Source: Paracoccaceae bacterium
Lineage (GTDB): Bacteria; Pseudomonadota; Alphaproteobacteria; Rhodobacterales; Rhodobacteraceae
Assembly: GCA_003565055.1 (NCBI GenBank)
Contig: PXDM01000146.1
Coordinates: forward strand, 1-7,620
Length of the DNA stretch: 7,620 bases
Reading direction: 5' to 3'
Shown here: in pieces, positions 1-6,636 of the stretch
Layout: each line of letters begins with the position of its first letter
How positions within the stretch are numbered: the first letter of the stretch is position 1
Notes under the pieces: generated by a model
What the model saw: the letters and a program-made list of their open reading frames with translations, nothing else
Databases searched by the model: none
What the model was told of the DNA's origin: nothing
Position numbers and translations under genes: made by a program

Positions 1-1904
1 CCGGGTAGCAAAGGGACCTTGTCCAGCACTGCGCCCGTACCGGACGCGCGGCAGATACCCGAGAGATGGCCCGCCAGACCGAAGCCCGTCACATCCGTCA
101 TTGCATGCGCGCCTGCGAGAATCTGCGCAGCGTCGCCCTGTGCGCGCAGCATCTGGGCAAATGCGGCCAGCACATCGCCGCCATCGGCCATGCCTCGCAT
201 TTCGGCGGCGAGAATCGTGCCGACGCCAAGGGGTTTCGTCAGGATCAGCGCATCGCCGGGTTGCGCCCCTGCAAGCGTTATCGGCGCGGCCTCCAGCAGT
301 CCGGTGACCGTGAAGCCTACAGTCAGCGCCGCGCCCTGGCTGCTATGGCCGCCCACCAGCGCCGCTCCGGCCGCGCCCAGCACATCGCGCGCGGCATGGG
401 TGATCTCACTCATCGTGCGTGCCTGCAGTGTCGCGGACATGCGCGGCAGGATCAGGCTGATCAGCGCGGCCTGCGGTCGCGCGCCCATCGCCCAGATATC
501 GCCCAGCGCGTGAATGGCCGCGATCCGCGTCATCAGCGCCGGGTCCTGCGTCACGGCGCTCAGATGATCGGTGCTGATCACTTGCCGTGCATCGCCCATG
601 ACCAGACAGGCCGCGTCGTCACCGGGCAGGCTGAGGACATCCGTGCGCGCGGACGGTGCGAGCGCATCAAGCGCAGAGGCGAGCGCGCCGCGCCCGACCT
701 TGCCCCCGCAGCCCGAACAGAGCGGCGCTGCGCCCATGATCTCGGCCACGCCGGAGGCCGCTTGTGCGGGCGGCGCGGGGGTCATGGCGGGCAAGTCGCG
801 GAACTGACGCATGAATTTCGCGTCGATCCCGTCTTTGAGCCGCCAGAGCGCGCGGCCATGGAAGGTCAGGCCAAATTTATCTGCAACAGCAATCTTCTCG
901 CCCAGCGCGATCAGTTTCAGATAGTCCCTCTGGGGTTTGTAGGCGCGCAAGGGCTGGCCGGAGAGCTGCGCCATCAGATTATCATAGAGCACCGGCGCTT
1001 GGCGCACTGCGAAAACGCCTGCCTTGGGGCGCGGCGCGAAAGCGAGATGGGCGCAATCACCCACCGCGAAAACACCAGGCGCGGAGGTCTGCAGGGTCGG
1101 GCCGACGCTGAGATAGCCCTCATGGCACTCCAGCCCTGTGGCCGCCAGCCAGTCCTGCGGGCGCGCACCCGCCGCCCCCGTGGTGAAGGCGCTGGCGATC
1201 TCGCGCCCATCCGCGAGACAGACCACGCCCGCGCGCAATGCGCGGACCTGCGCCTGCTCGATGGGCGTGACGCCCAGCCTGCGCATGGCCTCCATCACGC
1301 GGGCGCGCGCGCGCGGCGAAAGCGCGCCCAGAACGCGGCCCTGGTCGATCAGCGTGACATCTGGCGCAAGCCCTTGCGCGCGCAGCCTATGCGCCATCGC
1401 CATGGCGAGCTCTGCCCCTGCCACCCCACCGCCGATCACGGCGACACGCGGATCAGGGGCGTTCGACAGGTAGTCAGCCCATGCGCTGGCAAAGCGGCCC
1501 AGGGGCTTTGCGGGGACGCCATGGGCGGCAAATCCCGGCAGCGCGGGCATCTCGGACGTGATCCCGATATCGACCGAGGCCACATCATAGGCGACAGGCT
1601 CCGCGCGCCCTGCGACTGTGATCAGGCGCGCGACCGGATCGAGCGCGGTGGCATGCCCGGTGATCAGCCGCGCGCCCGCGAAACGCGCGAGCCGCACCAG
1701 ATCAATATCGAGCTCCGCGCGGGTGTAATGGCCTGCGATATAGCCTGGCAGCATGCCGGAATAGGCCGCTGTCGGGCCGGGGCTGATGACGCTCACACGC
1801 ACGCCGGGCAGCCCGCCCATGCCCCATTTGCGCAGCACCAGCGCATGCGTATGGCCGCCGCCGATCAGCACGAGGTCCTTGGTCAGGGGAATGGTCGGTG
1901 TCAT
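1..1904 (-). CDS. selD: Selenide, water dikinase with N-terminal NDH-like FAD/NAD oxidoreductase domain (3' end cut by window edge)
   Basis: SelD makes selenophosphate from selenide and ATP in the cytoplasm, for selenouridine in tRNA and/or selenocysteine. The frame is open from ATG at 1904 to the left edge, giving 634 residues with no stop; the family suggests about 100 more. Residues 1–370 form a two-dinucleotide-fold flavoprotein: GGGHTH at 15–20 (FAD), VIGGGVAGAE at 156–165 (NAD) and GDCAHL at 282–287 (FAD). The SelD domain follows, with the catalytic-loop equivalent CSGCGGK at 396–402. C399 and K402 match E. coli Cys17 and Lys20, while the E. coli Cys19 position is Gly401. Further SelD motifs are GDDAA (428–432), STDH (444–447), GGHSSQG (518–524) and TDVTGFG (603–609). 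GAGAG lies 4 bases before the ATG. The gene is divergent from the acyl-CoA synthetase. Such fusions are known in Rhodobacteraceae; a role for the flavin domain in supplying reduced selenium is inference. Confidence 0.93.
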   Translation of the reverse strand, partial: MTPTIPLTKDLVLIGGGHTHALVLRKWGMGGLPGVRVSVISPGPTAAYSGMLPGYIAGHYTRAELDIDLVRLARFAGARLITGHATALDPVARLITVAGRAEPVAYDVASVDIGITSEMPALPGFAAHGVPAKPLGRFASAWADYLSNAPDPRVAVIGGGVAGAELAMAMAHRLRAQGLAPDVTLIDQGRVLGALSPRARARVMEAMRRLGVTPIEQAQVRALRAGVVCLADGREIASAFTTGAAGARPQDWLAATGLECHEGYLSVGPTLQTSAPGVFAVGDCAHLAFAPRPKAGVFAVRQAPVLYDNLMAQLSGQPLRAYKPQRDYLKLIALGEKIAVADKFGLTFHGRALWRLKDGIDAKFMRQFRDLPAMTPAPPAQAASGVAEIMGAAPLCSGCGGKVGRGALASALDALAPSARTDVLSLPGDDAACLVMGDARQVISTDHLSAVTQDPALMTRIAAIHALGDIWAMGARPQAALISLILPRMSATLQARTMSEITHAARDVLGAAGAALVGGHSSQGAALTVGFTVTGLLEAAPITLAGAQPGDALILTKPLGVGTILAAEMRGMADGGDVLAAFAQMLRAQGDAAQILAGAHAMTDVTGFGLAGHLSGICRASGTGAVLDKVPLLP

Positions 1905-2012
1905 GGCGCTCTCGATACTCCGGCGCGCAGGGCCACGCAATGCGCCAATCCGCGCGGGCGGGGCGGGACCAGTGGCTTGCGCTCAGTCGCTTGGCGGCGT
2001 AGCTCTGAGCGC
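1905..2012. promoter_or_regulatory. Divergent intergenic region between selD and the acyl-CoA synthetase gene
   Basis: This 108-base gap separates two divergently transcribed genes, so promoters for both would be expected here or just inside the coding starts. I see no convincing -35/-10 pair on either strand; the region is very GC-rich. What it does hold is GAGAG near 1909–1913 on the minus strand, a plausible ribosome binding site for selD, and a perfect inverted repeat at its right end, listed separately. No open frame inside it looks like a gene. Confidence 0.45.
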
Positions 2013-2013
2013 A
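1978..2013. repeat. Perfect 9-bp inverted repeat abutting the acyl-CoA synthetase start codon
   Basis: TGCGCTCAG at 1978–1986 is exactly complementary to CTGAGCGCA at 2005–2013, with 18 bases between the arms. The right arm takes in the weak TGAG ribosome-binding-like sequence and the A of the ATG at 2013. As DNA it could be an operator for a dimeric regulator. As RNA it could be a hairpin that hides the translation start. Both roles are inference; only the symmetry is seen. Confidence 0.4.
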
Positions 2014-3521
2014 TGAAAGCCCTGATTGACACGCCCCTGCATCCGCCCTGCCCCGCACCATTCAACATGGCGCAATATGTGCTGGCCGCAGGCGGGCAGA
2101 CCCCTGACAAGATCGCGCTGCAGATCCTGCGTGCAAGCGGGGCCGAGCGCTGGTCCTATGCGCGGCTGATCGAGGCTGTGCGCGCCACGGGCACAGGGCT
2201 TTTGCGCTTGGGGCTTGTGCCCGGTGACCGCGTGCTGATGCGGCTGGGCCATACGGTCGATTTCCCGGTCGCCTATCTGGGCGCCATCGCGGCGGGGCTT
2301 GTGCCCGTGCCAACCTCGACCCAACTCACCGGCCCCGAGATCACGCGCATGGCCGCCACGCTCGCGCCTGCGCTGGTGCTGGCAGGGGACGGCGCGGCCA
2401 TGCCCGACCACCCGGCCCCGGTGCTTGCGCCGGATGCGCTGCGTGCGATGCAAAGCTTGCCGCCCTGTGACTGGCATATGGGCGACCCGAACCGGCCCGG
2501 ATATATCATCTACACTTCGGGCAGTGGGGGCAGCCCGCGTGCGGTGGTCCATGCCCATCGCGCGATCTGGGCGCGGCGGATGATGTGGGACGGCTGGTAT
2601 GGGCTGACGGCTGAGGACCGCGTGCTGCATGCGGGCGCGTTCAACTGGACCTATACGCTTGGCACTGGGTTGATGGATCCTTGGGCCATTGGTGCGACCG
2701 CGCTGATCCCCGATCCGGGCGCGCCGCTGGCGCTGATGCTCAAGCGCTTTGACGCCACACTTTTCGCTGCTGTGCCGGGCGTTTACCGGCAGATGCTGAA
2801 AGAACCTGCGCGCCTCGCGCTGCCGCGCCTGCGTCATGGGCTGTCGGCGGGCGAGAAACTGCCCGAGGCCACGCGTGAGGCCTGGCGCGCGGCCACAGGC
2901 ACCGAGATCTATGAGGCGCTCGGCATGTCGGAATGCTCGACCTATATTTCTGCCAGCCCCGCGCAGCCGGCAGCGCCCGGCACTGCGGGCCGCGCACAGC
3001 CGGGGCGCAGGCTCGCGATCCTGGGGCCGGATCTGGCCCCGGTTGCGCGCGGCACCGAAGGCGTGCTGGCGCTACATCGCGACGAGCCGGGGCTGATGCT
3101 GGGCTATCTGGAAGACGGCGTGCCGACCCTGCCGCTGCAAGGCGACTGGTTCTTGACCGGTGACCGTGCTTTGATGTCCGAAGATGGCGCGATCAGCTAT
3201 CTGGGGCGCGATGATGACATGATGAATGCCGGCGGTTTCCGCGTCTCGCCGCTGGAGGTTGAGCGCGCGCTGATGGCCCATCCTGCGATTCATGATATTG
3301 CCTGCACAGAAGTCAGCCCGCGCGCAGGCGTCAGCGTCATCGCGGCGTTCTACACGGCCGATACGCCGCTGGCCGAGGATGCATTGCAGGATTTCGCCGC
3401 CGCCCATTTGGCGCGTTACAAGCAACCGCGCATTTACCGCCATTGTGACAGCCTGCCGCGCAGCGCCAATGGCAAACTGTCGCGCCGCGCGCTGCGCGTG
3501 GCATTCGAGGGGGGCGCATGA
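2013..3521 (+). CDS. AMP-forming acyl-CoA synthetase (ANL superfamily, benzoate-CoA ligase-like)
   Basis: A 502-residue adenylate-forming ligase, expected to activate a carboxylic acid to acyl-AMP and then acyl-CoA in the cytoplasm. Motifs run in the family order: phosphate-binding loop YTSGSGGSPR (167–176), GMSE (304–307), TGD (382–384), hinge GRDDD (398–402) then GGFRVSPLEVE, and C-terminal PRSANGK with the catalytic lysine at K488. The length is usual for the family. The phosphate loop has Gly where a second Ser/Thr is usual, and Arg in place of Lys. The frame stays open upstream over the opposite strand of selD, but protein-like sequence begins only here. ATG at 2013 is preferred because FNMAQYVL, typical about 15 residues into these enzymes, follows; ATG at 2067 is the alternative. 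Neither start has a good ribosome binding site. The stop overlaps the next gene by 4 bases. The GMSE region recalls aryl/benzoate-CoA ligases, but the substrate cannot be assigned. Confidence 0.9.
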   Translation: MKALIDTPLHPPCPAPFNMAQYVLAAGGQTPDKIALQILRASGAERWSYARLIEAVRATGTGLLRLGLVPGDRVLMRLGHTVDFPVAYLGAIAAGLVPVPTSTQLTGPEITRMAATLAPALVLAGDGAAMPDHPAPVLAPDALRAMQSLPPCDWHMGDPNRPGYIIYTSGSGGSPRAVVHAHRAIWARRMMWDGWYGLTAEDRVLHAGAFNWTYTLGTGLMDPWAIGATALIPDPGAPLALMLKRFDATLFAAVPGVYRQMLKEPARLALPRLRHGLSAGEKLPEATREAWRAATGTEIYEALGMSECSTYISASPAQPAAPGTAGRAQPGRRLAILGPDLAPVARGTEGVLALHRDEPGLMLGYLEDGVPTLPLQGDWFLTGDRALMSEDGAISYLGRDDDMMNAGGFRVSPLEVERALMAHPAIHDIACTEVSPRAGVSVIAAFYTADTPLAEDALQDFAAAHLARYKQPRIYRHCDSLPRSANGKLSRRALRVAFEGGA

Positions 3522-4153
3522 TCACGCTCGACATTCATTCCGACCCGATCTGTCCGTGGTGCTATATCGGCAAGGCGCAGCTTGACCGCGCGCTGGAAAG
3601 CCGCCCGGATCACCCGTTCCATATCCGCTGGCATCCGTTCCAGCTCAACCCCGACATGCCGCCCGAGGGCATGGCCCGCGACGACTATCTGGCGCTGAAA
3701 TTCGGCGATGATCAGGGCATTCTCGACGCCTATCGCCCCGTCGTGGAAGCCGCCGAAGCCGCAGGGCTGGAGCTGGACCTGCCCGCAATCACCCGCACGC
3801 CCAACACGCGCGACGCGCATCGGCTGATCCATTGGGCGGGGCTGGAGGGGCGGCAGTCTGCGATGGTGAGTGCGCTGTTTCGCGCCTATTTCCGCGAAGG
3901 CCGCGATATCGGGGCGCGCGATGTGCTGCTTGACCTCGCCGCGCAGACAGGGCTTGAGCGCGACATGATCGCGCGGCTTCTGGACGCGGGCGCAGATGTC
4001 GATCTGATCGCGCAGGCCGACCGCGCGGCCCGTGCGCGCGGCATTCAGGCGGTGCCGTTCTTCATCATCGACGGCCAATATGCGACCTCGGGCGCGCAGC
4101 CTGTCGAGGTCTGGCAGAATGTCATTGATGAGCTGACAGGCACGCCACGGTGA
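3518..4153 (+). CDS. DsbA family thioredoxin-fold oxidoreductase (FrnE-like, CPWC motif)
   Basis: A 211-residue protein of the DsbA/FrnE branch of the thioredoxin fold. The N-terminal strand is followed at once by SDPICPWCYIGK, with redox cysteines C12 and C15. A helical insertion fills the middle. The cis-proline side is AVPFFIIDG (P180), followed by SGAQP (191–195), characteristic of FrnE-like proteins. There is no signal peptide, so it should act in the cytoplasm as a thiol-disulfide oxidoreductase, isomerase or glutathione-dependent enzyme. The related 2-hydroxychromene-2-carboxylate isomerases usually lack the CxxC pair, so an oxidoreductase is more likely. The start is well supported: ATGA overlaps the synthetase stop, and AGGGGGG ends 3 bases before the ATG. 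Overlap at both ends indicates translational coupling with the synthetase and the exporter. Its partner or substrate is unknown. Confidence 0.88.
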   Translation: MITLDIHSDPICPWCYIGKAQLDRALESRPDHPFHIRWHPFQLNPDMPPEGMARDDYLALKFGDDQGILDAYRPVVEAAEAAGLELDLPAITRTPNTRDAHRLIHWAGLEGRQSAMVSALFRAYFREGRDIGARDVLLDLAAQTGLERDMIARLLDAGADVDLIAQADRAARARGIQAVPFFIIDGQYATSGAQPVEVWQNVIDELTGTPR

Positions 4154-5379
4154 TCCGCTGGCTGACCCCCACGAAACCGCTGCGCTTTGGCGAATTTGTG
4201 GCGCTGATGGCGCTGATGATGGCCTCGGTCGCGTTTTCGCTCGATGCGATGCTGCCCGCGCTGCCTTTGATCGGGCAGGAGCTCTCGCCCGACGCGCCTG
4301 CGCGCGGGCAGTTGGTGATCACCAGCTTCGTGCTGGGGCTGGGCTTGGGCACATTGATTTGCGGGCCAGTGTCGGATGCGTTCGGGCGCAAATCGGTGCT
4401 GCTTGGGGGGATCGCGCTCTATCTGGCGGGCGCAGTGCTGGCGATTCAGGCGCAGAGCATCGACATGCTGCTGGCCGCGCGCTTCCTGCAAGGCATTGGC
4501 GGCGCGGCCCCGCGCGTGGTCGCGACCGCGATGGTGCGCGATCTCTATGAGGGGCGGGCCATGGCGCGCGTGACCTCGATCATCATGACGCTCTTCGTGC
4601 TGGTTCCGGCGCTGGCACCGGCCATCGGCGCGGGCATCATGTGGGCGTCGCATTGGCGGATGATCTTCGTGGCCTTCGTGGTCTTCGGGCTGGTCTGCGG
4701 GCTGTGGCTGATGCTGCGCCAGCCGGAATCACTGCCGCCCGAACGCCGCCGACCGCTCAGCCCACGCAAGATCGGCGCGGCGCTCATCGAGATTGTGAGC
4801 AACCCGCGCGTCATGATCTATGTCATGACGCTCACTTTTGCCTTCGCGCCGCTTTATGTCTGGCTGTCGAACCTGCCGATGATCTTCGACGATGTGTTCG
4901 ACCGCGCGGCGAGCTTTCCCTTCTGGTTTGCGGTCACGGCAGTCGTCGCAGGCACAGCGAGCGTGGCCAATGCGAAAATGGTCATGCGCTTCGGGATGCG
5001 CCGGATCGCGACACTGGCCTTTGCCTGGCAGGCGAGCGTCTCGCTGCTGTTTCTGGGACTGATGATGATCGGGCTGCCCGCGCCCTGGGATTTCGCTCTG
5101 TTCTTCGCCTTCATGTGCGCGGGGTTCTTTTCCATCGGGCTGACCTTCGGCAATCTCAATGCGTTGGCGCTGCAACCTCTGGGCCATATCGCGGGCATCG
5201 GCGCGTCGGTGGTGCAGTCGATTTCGACGGTTTGCGCGGCGCTGATCGCCGTGCCGATTTCGCTGGCCTATGACGGCACACCGCTGCCGCTGGTCTTCGG
5301 CATGGTAATCTGCGCGAGTGTCGCCCTTGCACTCATGCTGTTTGCACGCCACATCTCTGTGGAAGAAGCGGCGAGTTGA
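4150..5379 (+). CDS. MFS transporter, Bcr/CflA-type drug efflux family
   Basis: A 409-residue inner-membrane transporter of about 12 hydrophobic segments, expected to export a small compound by proton antiport. Family motifs are clear. Motif A, GPVSDAFGRK, lies at 72–81 in the loop after helix 2. Motif B, RFLQGIGGAAPRV, begins at R111 and continues to the RD pair at 130–131, as in Bcr/CflA. Motif C, VPALAPAIGAGI, lies near 152–163. A central loop rich in Arg and Pro (about 190–207) separates the two halves. The start is GTG at 4150, giving a 4-base GTGA overlap with the preceding stop; the next in-frame ATG (4207) falls inside the first membrane helix and would destroy it. Length is usual for the family. 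Cotranscription with the synthetase and FrnE-like genes suggests export of a product or toxic substrate of that pathway, but the cargo is not readable. Confidence 0.9.
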   Translation: MIRWLTPTKPLRFGEFVALMALMMASVAFSLDAMLPALPLIGQELSPDAPARGQLVITSFVLGLGLGTLICGPVSDAFGRKSVLLGGIALYLAGAVLAIQAQSIDMLLAARFLQGIGGAAPRVVATAMVRDLYEGRAMARVTSIIMTLFVLVPALAPAIGAGIMWASHWRMIFVAFVVFGLVCGLWLMLRQPESLPPERRRPLSPRKIGAALIEIVSNPRVMIYVMTLTFAFAPLYVWLSNLPMIFDDVFDRAASFPFWFAVTAVVAGTASVANAKMVMRFGMRRIATLAFAWQASVSLLFLGLMMIGLPAPWDFALFFAFMCAGFFSIGLTFGNLNALALQPLGHIAGIGASVVQSISTVCAALIAVPISLAYDGTPLPLVFGMVICASVALALMLFARHISVEEAAS

Positions 5380-5409
5380 ACCGTTTATCTGCCCCTGACC
5401 CATAGCCCC

Positions 5410-5417
5410 GGAAGGAA
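5410..5417 (+). promoter_or_regulatory. Strong ribosome binding site of the SPFH gene
   Basis: GGAAGGAA lies 5 bases before ATG 5423. It is a better match to the Shine–Dalgarno consensus than those of the three genes upstream. Together with the 43-base gap it marks a new translational unit. Whether a promoter also lies in the gap is not clear; the transcript could read through from the exporter gene. Confidence 0.6.
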
Positions 5418-5422
5418 ATTCC

Positions 5423-6277
5423 ATGGAAGTCATTCTCGCTCTTGTCGTTCTGCTGGTCCTGATAGTCCTCATGGGGCTCAAGATTGTTCCCCAGGCGCAG
5501 AATTTCGTCATCACACGTCTTGGGGCGTATCACCGCACGCTCGATGCGGGCGTCAATGTGATCGTGCCCTTCCTTGACCGCGTGCATTCCAAAGTGCCGG
5601 TGAATGATCAGGTCCTGAATGATATCGAACTGGAAGTCGTCTCGGCCGATAACGTGGTGTTTGGTGCGCAATTGCTGGTGGTCTACCGGATCGAGAACCC
5701 TGAAGCGGCAGTGTTTCGGGTCAACAATATCGACAGCCTCGTGATCGGGCTGGTGCAATCGCTGGTGCGCTCGGAACTGGGCAAGGTGGAACTCGACGCG
5801 GTGCAATCTGATCGCGGGTCGCTGAACGTGGCGCTTCTGGAGGCGCTGGAGGATGCGGGCAAGACCTATGGTATCCGGATTTCGCGTTCGGAGATCACCG
5901 ATGTCCGGCTCAATGAGACCACGCAGAAAGCTATGGCCGAAGTGCTGGCGGCAGAGCGCGAGCGCCGTGCGGCCATCACCCGCGCCGAAGGGGTGCGGCG
6001 CGCGACGGAACTGAACGCGGATGCTGAGCTTTATGAAGCGCAACGCCGCGCTGATGCGATCCGCGCGATTGCCGAGGCGAATGCCGAGGCCAATCGCGTC
6101 ATCGCAGAGTCCATGTCCGGCGAGAACGCCCGCGATGCGCTGGTCTTCCAGACGGCGCGGATGCAGGTCGAGGCGCTGGAGGGCCTGTCGAAATCCGACA
6201 ACGCCAAACTGATCATGCTGCCGGGCGGGCCATCCAATTCCTTCCGCGAGGCCGCCGCGATCCTGAAAGAGATGTGA
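5423..6277 (+). CDS. qmcA: SPFH/Band 7 domain membrane protein (stomatin/QmcA type)
   Basis: A 284-residue membrane-anchored SPFH protein. Residues 2–20 form one N-terminal hydrophobic anchor. The Band 7 domain starts at IVPQAQNFVITRLGAYHRTL, contains the typical VPFLDRV segment near 48–54, and ends at ISRSEITDVRL. Residues of about 167–235 are rich in Ala, Glu and Arg with repeated AEAN/AER units, predicting the long coiled coil that drives oligomer rings. The tail has the family's KLIMLPGG segment. E. coli QmcA is slightly longer (about 305 residues) and pairs with an NfeD protein, as here: the NfeD-like gene starts 3 bases after the stop. The family scaffolds membrane microdomains and is linked to protease-mediated membrane quality control; the precise role here is inferred. 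The symbol rests on family and gene order, and annotators may call it HflC/K-like or stomatin instead. Confidence 0.9.
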   Translation: MEVILALVVLLVLIVLMGLKIVPQAQNFVITRLGAYHRTLDAGVNVIVPFLDRVHSKVPVNDQVLNDIELEVVSADNVVFGAQLLVVYRIENPEAAVFRVNNIDSLVIGLVQSLVRSELGKVELDAVQSDRGSLNVALLEALEDAGKTYGIRISRSEITDVRLNETTQKAMAEVLAAERERRAAITRAEGVRRATELNADAELYEAQRRADAIRAIAEANAEANRVIAESMSGENARDALVFQTARMQVEALEGLSKSDNAKLIMLPGGPSNSFREAAAILKEM

Positions 6278-6280
6278 GGG

Positions 6281-6607
6281 ATGGAGCTGTTTTCACTCTC
6301 TGACTGGAGCATCTGGGGCCTGATCGCCATCGGATTGGTGATCGTCGAGATGCTGACCACGATCTATGTGGCGCTGGGTTTTGGTCTGAGCGCCGCGCTG
6401 GTTGCGGTCATCGTCTATCTGGTGCCGGGGCTGCATGCGGCGGTGCAGGGCTTGATCTGGGCCGTGCTGGGGCTGGTCATCTGGCTCGGCCTGTCGCGTC
6501 TGAACCGCAATCGCCACGCCACGCGGCGCGACATCAATGATTTCGATTCGCTCGACTCGCTCACCCCCGAAGAGCGCGCGCGCAGGCGGCAGGAGCCCAA
6601 GGACTGA
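6281..6607 (+). CDS. Short NfeD-like membrane protein, partner of the SPFH protein
   Basis: A 108-residue protein placed 3 bases after the SPFH stop, the usual position of an NfeD partner. Residues of about 10–74 are almost entirely hydrophobic and form three, perhaps four, membrane segments, with the Gly/Ala-rich ALGFGLSAALVAVIVYLVPG stretch usual for NfeD membrane domains. The last 35 residues are charged and soluble (RLNRNRHATRRDIND, then acidic, then basic). The NfeD family usually continues into an OB-fold domain of about 60 residues, giving about 150 in E. coli YbbJ; that domain is absent here. The frame ends at a TGA 10 bases before the end of prs, so no room is left for it. GAGGG directly before the ATG is too close for an ideal ribosome binding site, so translation probably depends on the upstream gene. 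Confidence 0.8.
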   Translation: MELFSLSDWSIWGLIAIGLVIVEMLTTIYVALGFGLSAALVAVIVYLVPGLHAAVQGLIWAVLGLVIWLGLSRLNRNRHATRRDINDFDSLDSLTPEERARRRQEPKD

Positions 6608-6612
6608 CGCGC

Positions 6613-6636
6613 GGGGCTCAGCTTCCGTAGAGCCCC
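6613..6636. terminator. Possible bidirectional terminator hairpin between nfeD-like gene and prs
   Basis: GGGGCTC at 6613–6619 is perfectly complementary to GAGCCCC at 6630–6636, with a 10-base loop. The hairpin sits just where the two transcription units converge: it begins 6 bases after the nfeD-like stop and includes the prs stop codon. Neither side carries a T-run, so it is not a textbook intrinsic terminator. An upstream GAGCCC at 6593–6598 could pair with the same GGGCTC as an alternative. Confidence 0.35.

Noticed and set aside
1977..2005. Possible sigma-70 promoter TTGCGC – 17 bases – TAGCTC before the synthetase
   Set aside because: The -10 element matches the consensus at only two positions and the implied start would leave almost no leader. 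Too weak to call.
66..2012. A plus-strand open frame of about 650 codons running without a stop into the acyl-CoA synthetase, suggesting one giant fusion protein
   Set aside because: The opposite strand encodes the clearly recognisable NDH–SelD protein over this stretch. The plus-strand translation is low-complexity Arg/Ala/His-rich sequence without domains, as expected from an antisense frame of GC-rich coding DNA. Recognisable protein begins only near 2013.
1983..2837. Minus-strand open frame of 284 codons opposite the synthetase
   Set aside because: It lies opposite conserved synthetase motifs, has no family features, and shows the Arg/Gln/His-rich composition of a shadow frame.
3518..4153. 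Reading the thioredoxin-fold gene as a 2-hydroxychromene-2-carboxylate isomerase of naphthalene degradation
   Set aside because: The CPWC redox pair and the SGAQP segment fit FrnE-like oxidoreductases better, and no aromatic-ring degradation genes are nearby.
5376..5406. TTGAAC and CATAGC in the gap before the SPFH gene as a promoter
   Set aside because: The spacing is 19 bases and the second box is poor. The implied transcription start would fall within the ribosome binding site.
5414..5422. GGAAATTCC palindrome before the SPFH start
   Set aside because: A 4-base-arm palindrome is expected by chance, and it is explained by the ribosome binding site beside the start codon.
4729..5514. Minus-strand open frame of 261 codons opposite the exporter and the start of the SPFH gene
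   Set aside because: Very rich in Arg, His, Gln and Asp, as expected from the complement of hydrophobic membrane-helix codons; it spans two real plus-strand genes.
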